A DNA stretch of 64,000 nucleotides from SAR324 cluster bacterium. Its GTDB lineage: Bacteria > SAR324 > NAC60-12. A program made the translations under genes and the position numbers. The stretch covers positions 50,565 to 114,564 of the forward strand of contig JANQJU010000077.1 of the NCBI GenBank assembly GCA_028281495.1, written 5' to 3'. Shown here piece after piece: positions 1 through 7,087 of this stretch. The notes beneath the pieces were generated by a model, which saw only the letters and a program-made list of their open reading frames with translations, had not been told where the DNA came from and made no database searches. Position 1 is the stretch's first letter, and every line of letters starts with the position of its first letter.

Positions 1-1854
1 GGCACGTTCGGTGAGCAGTGTATAAGTTTCTGCCGGTGGTTCTGGAAGGATTTGTTCGACTGCTTGAATCAGAGATGCTTCTCCAATAAAGGTTTGGTCT
101 TTCAACTCTTGTAAGGCATGGAGGAGGTTGTCAGGGAGGCGTTTTGCTTTCCGGCCGATTTCCTTGGTGAGAAAGGCCGAGGTGATGAAAAAAGCAGGTT
201 GGATTTGAAACAGATGAATTGCCTGAGTGCCTGAGCTATCGAGGCATTGCTTGTATTCTTTTCCACATTCAACAGGCTGGAAGTTGATTTCTCCCTTAAA
301 CAAAGTGCTGTGTGCAAAAATCTGATTGAGTCCCGCGATGATGTCAGGAGAAGATCGGAAATTTTTAGAAAGGGTCATCACCGCTTGCCCCGACTTTTCA
401 GTGATGGTCCGTTTGGCTTGCAGGTAGGCCCAAACGTCACCACCCCGGAAACTATAGATGGCTTGTTTGGGATCCCCAATCACCATGAGTTTGTGATGAG
501 GGCTATCCAGAAATAACTTCCGAAAAATATTCCATTGGATGGGGTCCGTATCTTGGAATTCATCGATGAGCGCATATTTGTATTTTTGACGGATCGCTTT
601 GGTGAATTGTTCGGACTCCTTCACACTCTCCTCCACCCGTAAAAGCATATCGTCAAAATCAAAATAACCATTCTCTTCTTTGTATTGGCTCATTTCGTTG
701 CGTAGGGAGGGGATGATTTTTAAGAGCAACAGGATCCGAACCCATTTGTCAGCATTCATTTGCTCCTTGATGGTGGCAACTTGATCTTCCTGTGGCTCCA
801 TTTGAAGCAACTGGTCCACCACGGTTAAGGCAATGCCAAGTGGATTCGCTGCAAAAACATCCTGCAACAACCGCATCACTTTGAGAAAGGCTTGTACTGT
901 TTGGGGAAGTTCCTCGACCGACTGATAAATTTTTCCAGCTTTGGCCGTTTTGTTGAATTTGAGAGTGAGGATTTTTCGAAAATCTATCTCGAGCAATCGA
1001 GATAACAATTTCGCGACATGATGCTGATGATGATATTCCACTAAGGCCTGTAACAATCGTTGCAGATGAGGCAAGAGGCTTTTAAAGGATTGAGCGTTGA
1101 GATTCATCTGGTGAAAAGCCTGTTCCACAGGAGAGAGGTCGACCAACGTCTGTTGTTCAGATGAAGCAGGAAGCTGTGCTAAGAAATCATCGCAGAGCGG
1201 CTGCACGGTGGAACTCAATTTGGAAAAATCGACTAATTGAGGCATCAAGGTGCCTTGCTGGCCCACAATAGCAAGCAATTCAGTTTCAAGATCAGCCAGT
1301 GTGTTCTTTTCAAGGTAGAGTTGTAGGAGGTGGGGAATGGTGTGAACCAAGTGTGTTCGTAAGAGCCGGCGGAAAACTTCTGGCAAGATCACACTATTGC
1401 TCATTTGTTCTTGCTCGAATAGCTGTCCATTTTCAAAGGCAAACTCGCGCAGCAGTCGATTACAAAAGCCATGAATCGTGTAAACCCCAATCGATTCAAA
1501 ATCGAGAAACGCCTTGAGTAAAATCTGTTGCTGCTCTGCGGATATGTTCCAATATGTCTTTTCTGCTTCCGACTCGGTGATAGAGGATCCCTCAAACATC
1601 AACCTGCGGATTTTGGCACGAACCCTCTGTTTGAGTTCTCCAGCTGCTTTTTCCGTAAATGTGACTAAAAGGATATCGCGGATCGAGAGGGGGAGCTGCT
1701 GAGGGGCAAAGGGGTTTTTACCTAAGATCAATTCCACCACTAAATGTTCAATTGTATAAGTTTTACCGGTCCCTGCTGAGGCTTCAATGACATTGTCATG
1801 AGACAAATCGAGGTTTCGTAGAATTTCTGTCTTTTCAAAAAGCTTGGGTAACAT
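1..1854 (-). CDS. recB: RecB-type exonuclease V beta subunit / UvrD-family helicase (3' end beyond window)
   Basis: A reading frame on the minus strand opens at ATG 1854 and stays open to base 1 (618 codons seen), so the C-terminal half lies outside the window. The start translates as MLPKLFEKTEILRNL, followed by the Walker A motif EASAGTGKTYTIEHLVVEL typical of RecB. Later come helicase motif Ia (LLVTFTEKAAGELKQR), the motif II region YALIDEFQDTDPIQW, and motif III-like MVIGDPKQAIYSFRGGD. These are the superfamily 1A motifs of RecB/AddA, which unwinds and degrades broken DNA ends to start recombination repair. The nuclease domain would lie in the missing part. RecB is preferred over AddA because of the ASAGTGKTYTI form of Walker A. 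A neighbouring recC or recD outside the window would settle it. Confidence 0.75.
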   Translation of the reverse strand, partial: MLPKLFEKTEILRNLDLSHDNVIEASAGTGKTYTIEHLVVELILGKNPFAPQQLPLSIRDILLVTFTEKAAGELKQRVRAKIRRLMFEGSSITESEAEKTYWNISAEQQQILLKAFLDFESIGVYTIHGFCNRLLREFAFENGQLFEQEQMSNSVILPEVFRRLLRTHLVHTIPHLLQLYLEKNTLADLETELLAIVGQQGTLMPQLVDFSKLSSTVQPLCDDFLAQLPASSEQQTLVDLSPVEQAFHQMNLNAQSFKSLLPHLQRLLQALVEYHHQHHVAKLLSRLLEIDFRKILTLKFNKTAKAGKIYQSVEELPQTVQAFLKVMRLLQDVFAANPLGIALTVVDQLLQMEPQEDQVATIKEQMNADKWVRILLLLKIIPSLRNEMSQYKEENGYFDFDDMLLRVEESVKESEQFTKAIRQKYKYALIDEFQDTDPIQWNIFRKLFLDSPHHKLMVIGDPKQAIYSFRGGDVWAYLQAKRTITEKSGQAVMTLSKNFRSSPDIIAGLNQIFAHSTLFKGEINFQPVECGKEYKQCLDSSGTQAIHLFQIQPAFFITSAFLTKEIGRKAKRLPDNLLHALQELKDQTFIGEASLIQAVEQILPEPPAETYTLLTERA

Positions 1855-1986
1855 TCGATTCCATTTCTATGAAACGATTAACTTTTCGGTTGGGATTCAC
1901 ATTGGCACTTTGCAGGAAATTCCTGTATTTGTGGGGAGCAGTAGGCTAACTCATTCCTCACATCTGTTTCTCAATCCGTCAATATT

Positions 1987-3066
1987 ATGCTTTCAGAACC
2001 AACCGTCTTTCATAATTTACTCTATCCAATCCTTGTCGTGAATCGAAGTTGCGAAGTGATTTTATGCAACGATGCGGTTTCCCAGTTCTGGCAGCGGGAT
2101 AAGCTGCGGGTACTCCACAAGCCGTTGAAAAAGTTTTTTCCACCCAACGGCACGGTCATTACAAATCTTCCTAAGGTGTTTGAAGAAGGGAAGAATTTTA
2201 CAATCAGCGATCACTCGCTGAACATTTCCCCTACGCAAGAAAAGGTGGTTAATATTTCCATGAATCCTATCTATTCTCCGGATCGAAAGATCAATCATGC
2301 GGTTATCCTTGTGCATGATCACACCCATCATTATCACATCCGGGAAAAGGAACAGGAAATGGCTATTTTGGATTCGATTGGCACTTTTGTGTCTTCTGTG
2401 GCTCATGAGATACAAAATCCGCTCAGTGGGATCAAGGGAGCCACGCAACTGTTGCAGCGGGACTTGGAATCGGCGGCTATGTCCACAGCATCCACCCAAA
2501 TGATTCTCAAGGAGTTGAACCGCATTGACCGATTGGTGAAAGAATTGCTGCTGCACTCCCAACCCATGCCTTTGGAATATTCCACATTCAACTTGCATGA
2601 ATTGCTCAACACGGTGATCTGGTTTGAAGAAAATTCTTCAAACCTTCCGGTACGATTCCATCGGTACTTTGACCCCTCTTTGCCAGAAATTGTGGCCGAC
2701 CGTGATAAATTGCATCAGGTGTTTTTGAATTTGATTATCAATGCCGTAGAAGCGTCTCCCATGGATGGTGATATATTTATCCGGACCAATTACTGCCCTA
2801 AATGGCAAGTGGCTGGCAAAAAACTCAATGTGAATCAAGAGTACTATTTGATTGAATTCGAAGATCGAGGAAGTGGGGTCTCTCCCGAATTTGTGGAGCA
2901 GCTTTTCAAACCTTTGTTCACTACCAAACGCAAAGGAACAGGGTTAGGGCTTTCGATTTCTTTCCGTATTATCAGTGCGCATCAAGGCCTTTTGGAATAC
3001 CATCCTTCGGCCCGTCAAGGCTCGGTTTTTAAGATCTATTTGCCGCAATCTCCGCTCACTCCCTAG
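1987..3066 (+). CDS. NtrB-like PAS-domain sensor histidine kinase
   Basis: 359 residues, close to the usual length of NtrB/GlnL (about 350). An N-terminal PAS-like domain (residues 1-115) starts LLYPILVVNRSCEVILCNDA. The H-box SSVAHEIQNPLSGIKGATQ carries the phospho-accepting His140 and is the NtrB form of the motif. The N-box LNLIINAVEASP, the G1 box EDRGSGVSPE and the ATP-lid region LFKPLFTTKRKGTGLGLS complete the ATPase domain. No membrane segments are seen, so the protein is cytoplasmic. NtrB-family kinases phosphorylate an NtrC-type sigma54 activator, but none is adjacent, so this may be an orphan or a paralogue answering another signal. There is no clear Shine-Dalgarno site before ATG 1987. 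The start is chosen because the PAS domain begins at once. Confidence 0.85.
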   Translation: MLSEPTVFHNLLYPILVVNRSCEVILCNDAVSQFWQRDKLRVLHKPLKKFFPPNGTVITNLPKVFEEGKNFTISDHSLNISPTQEKVVNISMNPIYSPDRKINHAVILVHDHTHHYHIREKEQEMAILDSIGTFVSSVAHEIQNPLSGIKGATQLLQRDLESAAMSTASTQMILKELNRIDRLVKELLLHSQPMPLEYSTFNLHELLNTVIWFEENSSNLPVRFHRYFDPSLPEIVADRDKLHQVFLNLIINAVEASPMDGDIFIRTNYCPKWQVAGKKLNVNQEYYLIEFEDRGSGVSPEFVEQLFKPLFTTKRKGTGLGLSISFRIISAHQGLLEYHPSARQGSVFKIYLPQSPLTP

Positions 3067-3316
3067 CAGCAATCCTTCCGAAGAAATCTTTGCAATCTTC
3101 TGCAAATTCCATAAGAATGTCCTCCATTGTCCATGCCTTGTAGATGAGTAAAGCACATCAGACAGGGTATGTGGAGAATCTCCCTATTTCTCAACATACC
3201 AAGAACAGGATACGGTGCATATACACGCATGGGGCTGTGTTGATGAGCAACGTTTTCGTTGTTGTGTATGTAAACAATGAATTTCACAATAATTATCCGT
3301 TTAGAGGAGGCAAGCT
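3067..3316. other. Intergenic leader upstream of ppk2
   Basis: No convincing gene. It holds a small perfect hairpin (CAACG, loop TTTT, CGTTG, about 3247-3260) and, just before the next gene, a good ribosome binding site (GAGGAGG) 7 bases from ATG 3317. The promoter of the polyphosphate kinase gene is probably here. No -35/-10 pair stands out. Confidence 0.4.
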
Positions 3317-4198
3317 ATGGCCAAAAAAACAGAAAAGAAAGAAGTCAAAAAGTCGGGAAAAGCTGCTGCATCAGCTATGTCAAAAAAAGAAAAGAAAGAT
3401 GCCAAGTCAAAGGAAAAACCGAAAAAAATGAGCAATGAAAAATACCTAGCCGAATTGCAACGGCTCCATGTGGAATTGGTGAAATTGCAGTACTGGATCA
3501 AACAAAAAGGTTTGCGTGTGATCATGATTTTTGAAGGACGAGATGCGGCCGGAAAAGGAGGCACGATCAAGCGTATCATTGAACCCTTGAATCCACGCGG
3601 TTGCCATGTGGTGGCGTTGGGCGCTCCTTCGGACCGAGAAAAAACCCAATGGTATTTCCAGCGCTACGTGCCCTATTTGCCCGCAGGGGGAGAAATCGTG
3701 ATCTTGGACCGGAGTTGGTACAATCGAGCAGGAGTAGAACGAGTGATGGGGTTTTGCTCCGATGAAGAATACCGGGATTTCTTGCGGTCTTGTCCTGAAT
3801 TTGAACGCATGTTGGTGCGATCCGGAACCATACTCTTAAAATACTGGTTTTCCGTGAGCGATGAAGAACAAGAACGCCGTTTCCAAGGACGCGCCCACGA
3901 TCCCTTAAAGCGTTGGAAACTCAGTCCGATGGATTTGGCTTCCCGTGACAAATGGGTGGAATACTCCAAAGCCAAAGATGAAATGTTCTTCTATACCGAT
4001 ATCCAAGAAGCACCGTGGTATGTCGTGGAATCTGATGTGAAGAAGAAGGCCCGCTTGAACTGCATCCGACACATCCTCGACAACGTTCCCTACAAAGACG
4101 TGATGCCCGCTCCCATTGAATTGCCGGAACGTGCCTCGCAAGGTGACTATAAGCGGCCTCCTATCAATACCCAACACTTCGTTGACGATTACTATTGA
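3317..4198 (+). CDS. ppk2: Polyphosphate kinase 2 (PPK2 family)
   Basis: PPK2 enzymes transfer phosphate between polyphosphate and nucleotides. The 293-residue protein has a Lys-rich N-terminal tail (residues 1-38), then the PPK2 fold. The Walker A loop EGRDAAGKGGTIKR (residues 73-86) and the Walker B segment IVILDRSWYNRAGVERVMGF (127-146) are hallmark PPK2 sequences. HDPLKRWKLSPMD and the C-terminal region PYKD also fit the family. The length matches one-domain PPK2 enzymes (about 230-300 residues). The start is supported by a strong GAGGAGG site 7 bases upstream. Whether it prefers ADP, GDP or AMP cannot be told here. The basic tail may bind polyphosphate (inference). Confidence 0.95.
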   Translation: MAKKTEKKEVKKSGKAAASAMSKKEKKDAKSKEKPKKMSNEKYLAELQRLHVELVKLQYWIKQKGLRVIMIFEGRDAAGKGGTIKRIIEPLNPRGCHVVALGAPSDREKTQWYFQRYVPYLPAGGEIVILDRSWYNRAGVERVMGFCSDEEYRDFLRSCPEFERMLVRSGTILLKYWFSVSDEEQERRFQGRAHDPLKRWKLSPMDLASRDKWVEYSKAKDEMFFYTDIQEAPWYVVESDVKKKARLNCIRHILDNVPYKDVMPAPIELPERASQGDYKRPPINTQHFVDDYY

Positions 4199-4232
4199 GT
4201 AAGCGGAAACGACGATTCAATTTCTGGGACTT

Positions 4233-4926
4233 ATGGCCTTAGCACAATTGAACCGTGATCTTGCTACACATCAGGTTGCTCCTCAGGATAAACTCGAAGT
4301 AGCTATCAAAACCAATTTGTTGACTAGTCCTTCTTTTGGCAAGTGGAATGCCCTGATCTTAGAGATAATGAAAGTGTATCGTGGGCTAAAGGAACAGCTC
4401 GTGATCCCAGAATTGTTTGATTTTTGTTTTCAGGAATCTGGCAAAGAAAAGCTCCCAGTGCGCCCGATCCAAACTGAGGTGATCGGGCCATTGATTCAGC
4501 TTCGCAATGACTTCCACCCGGTCTTTTAATTTTGCTTCATACAAAAGAAGAGCGGCATTTAACTCTTACTCCTTTTATTACTCTTGCCGACCAAGTTCCC
4601 GTACAAGGACTTCGCGATGTGTTTCTCTTGAATAAGATTATCAATAAGAAAACATTATATACTTCCACGCAATATAACGAATCATTGCAAACTAAACATG
4701 AAGGTTGGCAAGAAGGTCCACAACATCAAGACGCATTGAGTGATTTCTTTGATCAATTGCGAATGTTATCCCGCACTGAACCAGCAAAGATTCCCTCATT
4801 CTAGCTCAAGCCCGTTTAGAAGCTGTTCGCGAAGGCAAAATCCCTTGGTTTGATGATGGAGGAAAAAGCTGGGTGGAGTTTTATGAGAATCAAGTGATAC
4901 GAGCTCAAGCGATTAATCTAGATTGA
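4233..4926 (+). pseudogene. Frameshifted remnant of an unidentified protein
   Basis: Three coding-looking pieces lie in three frames. 4233-4529 begins MALAQLNRDLATHQ and contains IQTEVIGPLIQLRNDFHP. 4532-4804 contains LADQVPVQGLRDVFLLNKII. From about 4795, in a third frame, the sequence reads LILAQARLEAVREGKIPWFD to a stop at 4926. The pieces read like successive parts of one protein broken by at least two frameshifts. I do not recognise the family. A peptidoglycan amidase gene follows. Confidence 0.5.
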
Positions 4927-5109
4927 TGGGAATGTAGGAGTAGAAGTTTTATTTTTGAGATTGCATTAACTCAATATATATGATTTATGGTCTAGATGCG
5001 GCTTACTATCACGATAAAGAAGTTGGATTCATGGAGTAGGCCTTTTCATAGAATGAGGTGGGACAGAGCAACTAGATCATTTTCAAACGATTCAAACAGA
5101 GGAGGGACC

Positions 5110-5907
5110 ATGCCAAAAACTCTACGTCGGCTAAAAGCAGATCGAGATGTGATGCGTTTGCAGCACCTTTTATCATCTCACGGATATTTCAAGGATCGTA
5201 TTCCCTCGGATGGGATCTTTGAGGATATCACCCATGAAAATGTTGTGTTGTTTCAGTTACAACATGTGGATCAAAACGGAAATCCGTTAGACGCAGATGG
5301 TGTCGTTGGGGCGAAAACCTGGTGGGCATTACAAAATCCTAGCGGGGAGGCCCAACGCAATCACTTGGAACCTGTGATTCCCGAGGGCTTGACAGGAAAG
5401 CGCCGTCAACTGCTAGAGGTCATCTATGAAGAGCATGGAAAACCGGTTTTTGAAGTGCCTGACGGTTCTAATCGAAGCCCCGACATTGATGACTATTGGG
5501 GGCCTACCGGGGTGATCGGGTTGCCGTGGTGTTGTGCCTTTGTTTCATGGGCCTTGCATGAAGTTCTCGGAAGCTACCCCATCGGAGGCAAACACCATTT
5601 GGGTGTACAAAATATGTGGAGAAATGCCCGTCAGTTGGGCATGGAAGCGTCTCATCCCAAGCCGGGCGATGTGTTCATTCAGATCAAATCTGGTGGTAAG
5701 GGGCACACTGGCTTTGTCGTGGGGGTTTCGGCTGATGGCCAATCCATTTATACCGGTGAGGGCAATTGTGGAAACCGGCTCAAAATCGGGAAGAGGAAGC
5801 TCAGTTCGATCAACCATTTTGTAGACTGCCTGCAAGACGGGCAAACCACAGAATTTTCACGCAGCGCCTTCAATGTGAAGGCTGTCGATGCCCAAGGCAC
5901 TCGTTGA
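5110..5907 (+). CDS. Peptidoglycan-binding and CHAP-domain amidase/endopeptidase
   Basis: The open frame runs from 4996, but ATG 5110 has a good GAGGAGGGACC ribosome site and the first 38 codons look non-coding, so I place the start at 5110 (265 residues). Residues about 11-75 form a peptidoglycan-binding type 1 repeat region (VMRLQHLLSSHGYF, then DADGVVGAKTWWAL). A CHAP (NlpC/P60-like) domain follows, with the catalytic-cysteine motif LPWCCAFVSWAL (Cys141 or Cys142) and the histidine motif GKGHTGFVVG (His199). Such enzymes cut cell-wall peptides or amide bonds. No signal peptide is visible, so it may be exported another way or act as a toxin or lysin. It sits alone between two pseudogenes. 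Confidence 0.8.
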   Translation: MPKTLRRLKADRDVMRLQHLLSSHGYFKDRIPSDGIFEDITHENVVLFQLQHVDQNGNPLDADGVVGAKTWWALQNPSGEAQRNHLEPVIPEGLTGKRRQLLEVIYEEHGKPVFEVPDGSNRSPDIDDYWGPTGVIGLPWCCAFVSWALHEVLGSYPIGGKHHLGVQNMWRNARQLGMEASHPKPGDVFIQIKSGGKGHTGFVVGVSADGQSIYTGEGNCGNRLKIGKRKLSSINHFVDCLQDGQTTEFSRSAFNVKAVDAQGTR

Positions 5908-5984
5908 TGTAGGGCGCTGGGTGGTTTGATCGCTATTTAGAATCGAAGTTAGAGCCAAGCTCCATCCTATATCTAAATAGCGAT

Positions 5985-6648
5985 CTAGAGAGACAGAAGG
6001 ATATTAAGGATTTTGAATGAGAGCAAACTTACCATCGGTATGGATAATCCCCACACGGTGTGAGCATGGTGATTGTATCCCCATAAATTCACATGGCATT
6101 TGTCAGCCAAATTCCCATTGTCAGCCAAATTCCCATTGTCGGGCAAATCGCCATCGCCATTGCTATACATCACACTGAAATCGTCGGAATATCCGGTTTC
6201 AGTGAAGCAGTCGGGGTCAACAATTTGTTCCCATTGTTGGGTCGACTCGTTGAAATACCCCAGAGTCAGTTCTCGGAGATTGGCATCTGGTGGTGCACTG
6301 ATCGAAATGGTCATAGGATCCGTCGAATCTAAAGCGTTACAATTGAAATCTGACCGCTCACAATGCGGCAGGGCCACTTGTTCCATAACCAAGCTGGCAA
6401 GCGGGTCCGCTGTGATATCTTTGAGCGGGCTCCGTCCTAAACGAGTCAGGCATCACCGCAAAGCGTCGTACATTCTTGGTATTGTTGCGTTTTAATTGGT
6501 TCGCACCCTGAGCTTTGCTCGTAGGGGGAGAACTGGAATTGTTATCATCGTCATCTCGCGGTGTGCAGCCACCCATATAGCAACTACAATGGCAAGGAAG
6601 AATAAAATCGTAATCATTCGTAAATTTTTCAATTGAATCTGAGTCATG
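5985..6648 (-). pseudogene. Frameshifted lipoprotein-like gene
   Basis: Reading on the minus strand from about 6648, a hydrophobic start (MTQIQLKNLRMITILFFLAI) would join, after a frameshift, a lipobox-like YMGGCTPRDDDDNN near 6576. A second frameshift near 6440 is needed to pass from the frame ending GTSGPAAL (stop at 6358) to the frame reading LPHCERSDFNCNALDSTDPM, which closes at 5985. The combined product would be a secreted, Asp/Asn-rich lipoprotein of about 210 residues. An 18-bp unit (GTCAGCCAAATTCCCATT) is repeated in tandem at 6102-6119 and 6120-6137 and encodes an NGNLAD repeat. The function is unknown, and two shifts plus a lost start argue for decay. Confidence 0.5.
6102..6137. 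repeat. Two tandem 18-bp repeats in the lipoprotein pseudogene
   Basis: Two exact copies of GTCAGCCAAATTCCCATT lie directly side by side, encoding a duplicated NGNLAD segment on the minus strand. A degenerate third copy (GTCGGGCAAATCGCCATC) follows. Confidence 0.85.
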
Positions 6649-6754
6649 TCACCTTTCAAAAGCTAAATATTAGTATTGGTTTGAGTTCCTCTGAGAAAAA
6701 GCCGTTCCAAGCAAACGACGTGTTTTAGTTTGTGGAAGCTCAAGGGGACTGACG

Positions 6755-6779
6755 GAGATTTTGCTAACAGCAAAATCTC
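6755..6779. terminator. Perfect 11-bp stem-loop
   Basis: GAGATTTTGCT, loop AAC, AGCAAAATCTC forms a perfect 11-bp stem with a 3-base loop. It has no T-run on the plus strand, so it could be a processing or attenuation hairpin, or the tip of a longer structure, rather than a classical terminator. The surrounding bases continue an imperfect inverted repeat. Confidence 0.5.
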
Positions 6780-6816
6780 ATCAAAAGAAATTCAAGCTCC
6801 ACAAACCATTAAAAAA

Positions 6817-6830
6817 TGAAAACGATTTCA
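6817..6830. promoter_or_regulatory. LacI-family-type operator 1
   Basis: TGAAAACGATTTCA fits the general LacI/CcpA operator pattern TGWAANCGNTNWCA with the central CG. It lies 43 bp (about four helical turns, centre to centre) from a second perfect site, which supports cooperative binding by a LacI/GalR-type repressor. No such regulator is encoded in the window. Confidence 0.5.
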
Positions 6831-6859
6831 TGCTTGAATAAAATTCGAGAATCGACTTT

Positions 6860-6873
6860 GAAACCGGTTTCAT
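6860..6873. promoter_or_regulatory. LacI-family-type operator 2
   Basis: TGAAACCGGTTTCA is a perfect 14-bp palindrome with a central CG, the classic form of a LacI/GalR-family operator. It lies about 215 bp before the RCC1-repeat gene. Its pairing with the upstream site suggests control of that gene, although the promoter itself is not identified. Confidence 0.55.
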
Positions 6874-7087
6874 TTCAGGGATGGCGAGGAGCTATCGTGA
6901 CTCTGTTAACTTAAAATAAAGGATAGATTTACCGAGCATAAAATTTTGATTAACGGAAGGTTAGCTGTGTTGACTTGTGGCCAAGGCGGGTTTTTTGCAT
7001 TTGTTCAACTGTGGGTTGTGCTAAACATCAGAATAGAGCACGCATGGGTTTAGAAATGACAATGTCCAATTTGCATTAGGGGGTTTC

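Larger units (their letters stand above)
6649..7087. other. Regulatory intergenic region before the RCC1-repeat gene
   Basis: No gene is seen in these 439 bases. They contain a 25-base perfect hairpin nested in a longer imperfect inverted repeat (TTTGTGGA-AGCTCAAG near 6730 against TTCAAGCTCCACAAA near 6790-6806). Two LacI-family-type operators follow at 6817-6830 and 6860-6873. This suggests a tightly regulated promoter driving the gene at 7088. Confidence 0.6.

Noticed and set aside
4802..4804. In-frame stop in the 4.2-4.9 kb remnant considered as a recoding site
   Set aside because: It is TAG, and the downstream sequence continues in another frame, so this is decay and not stop-codon recoding.
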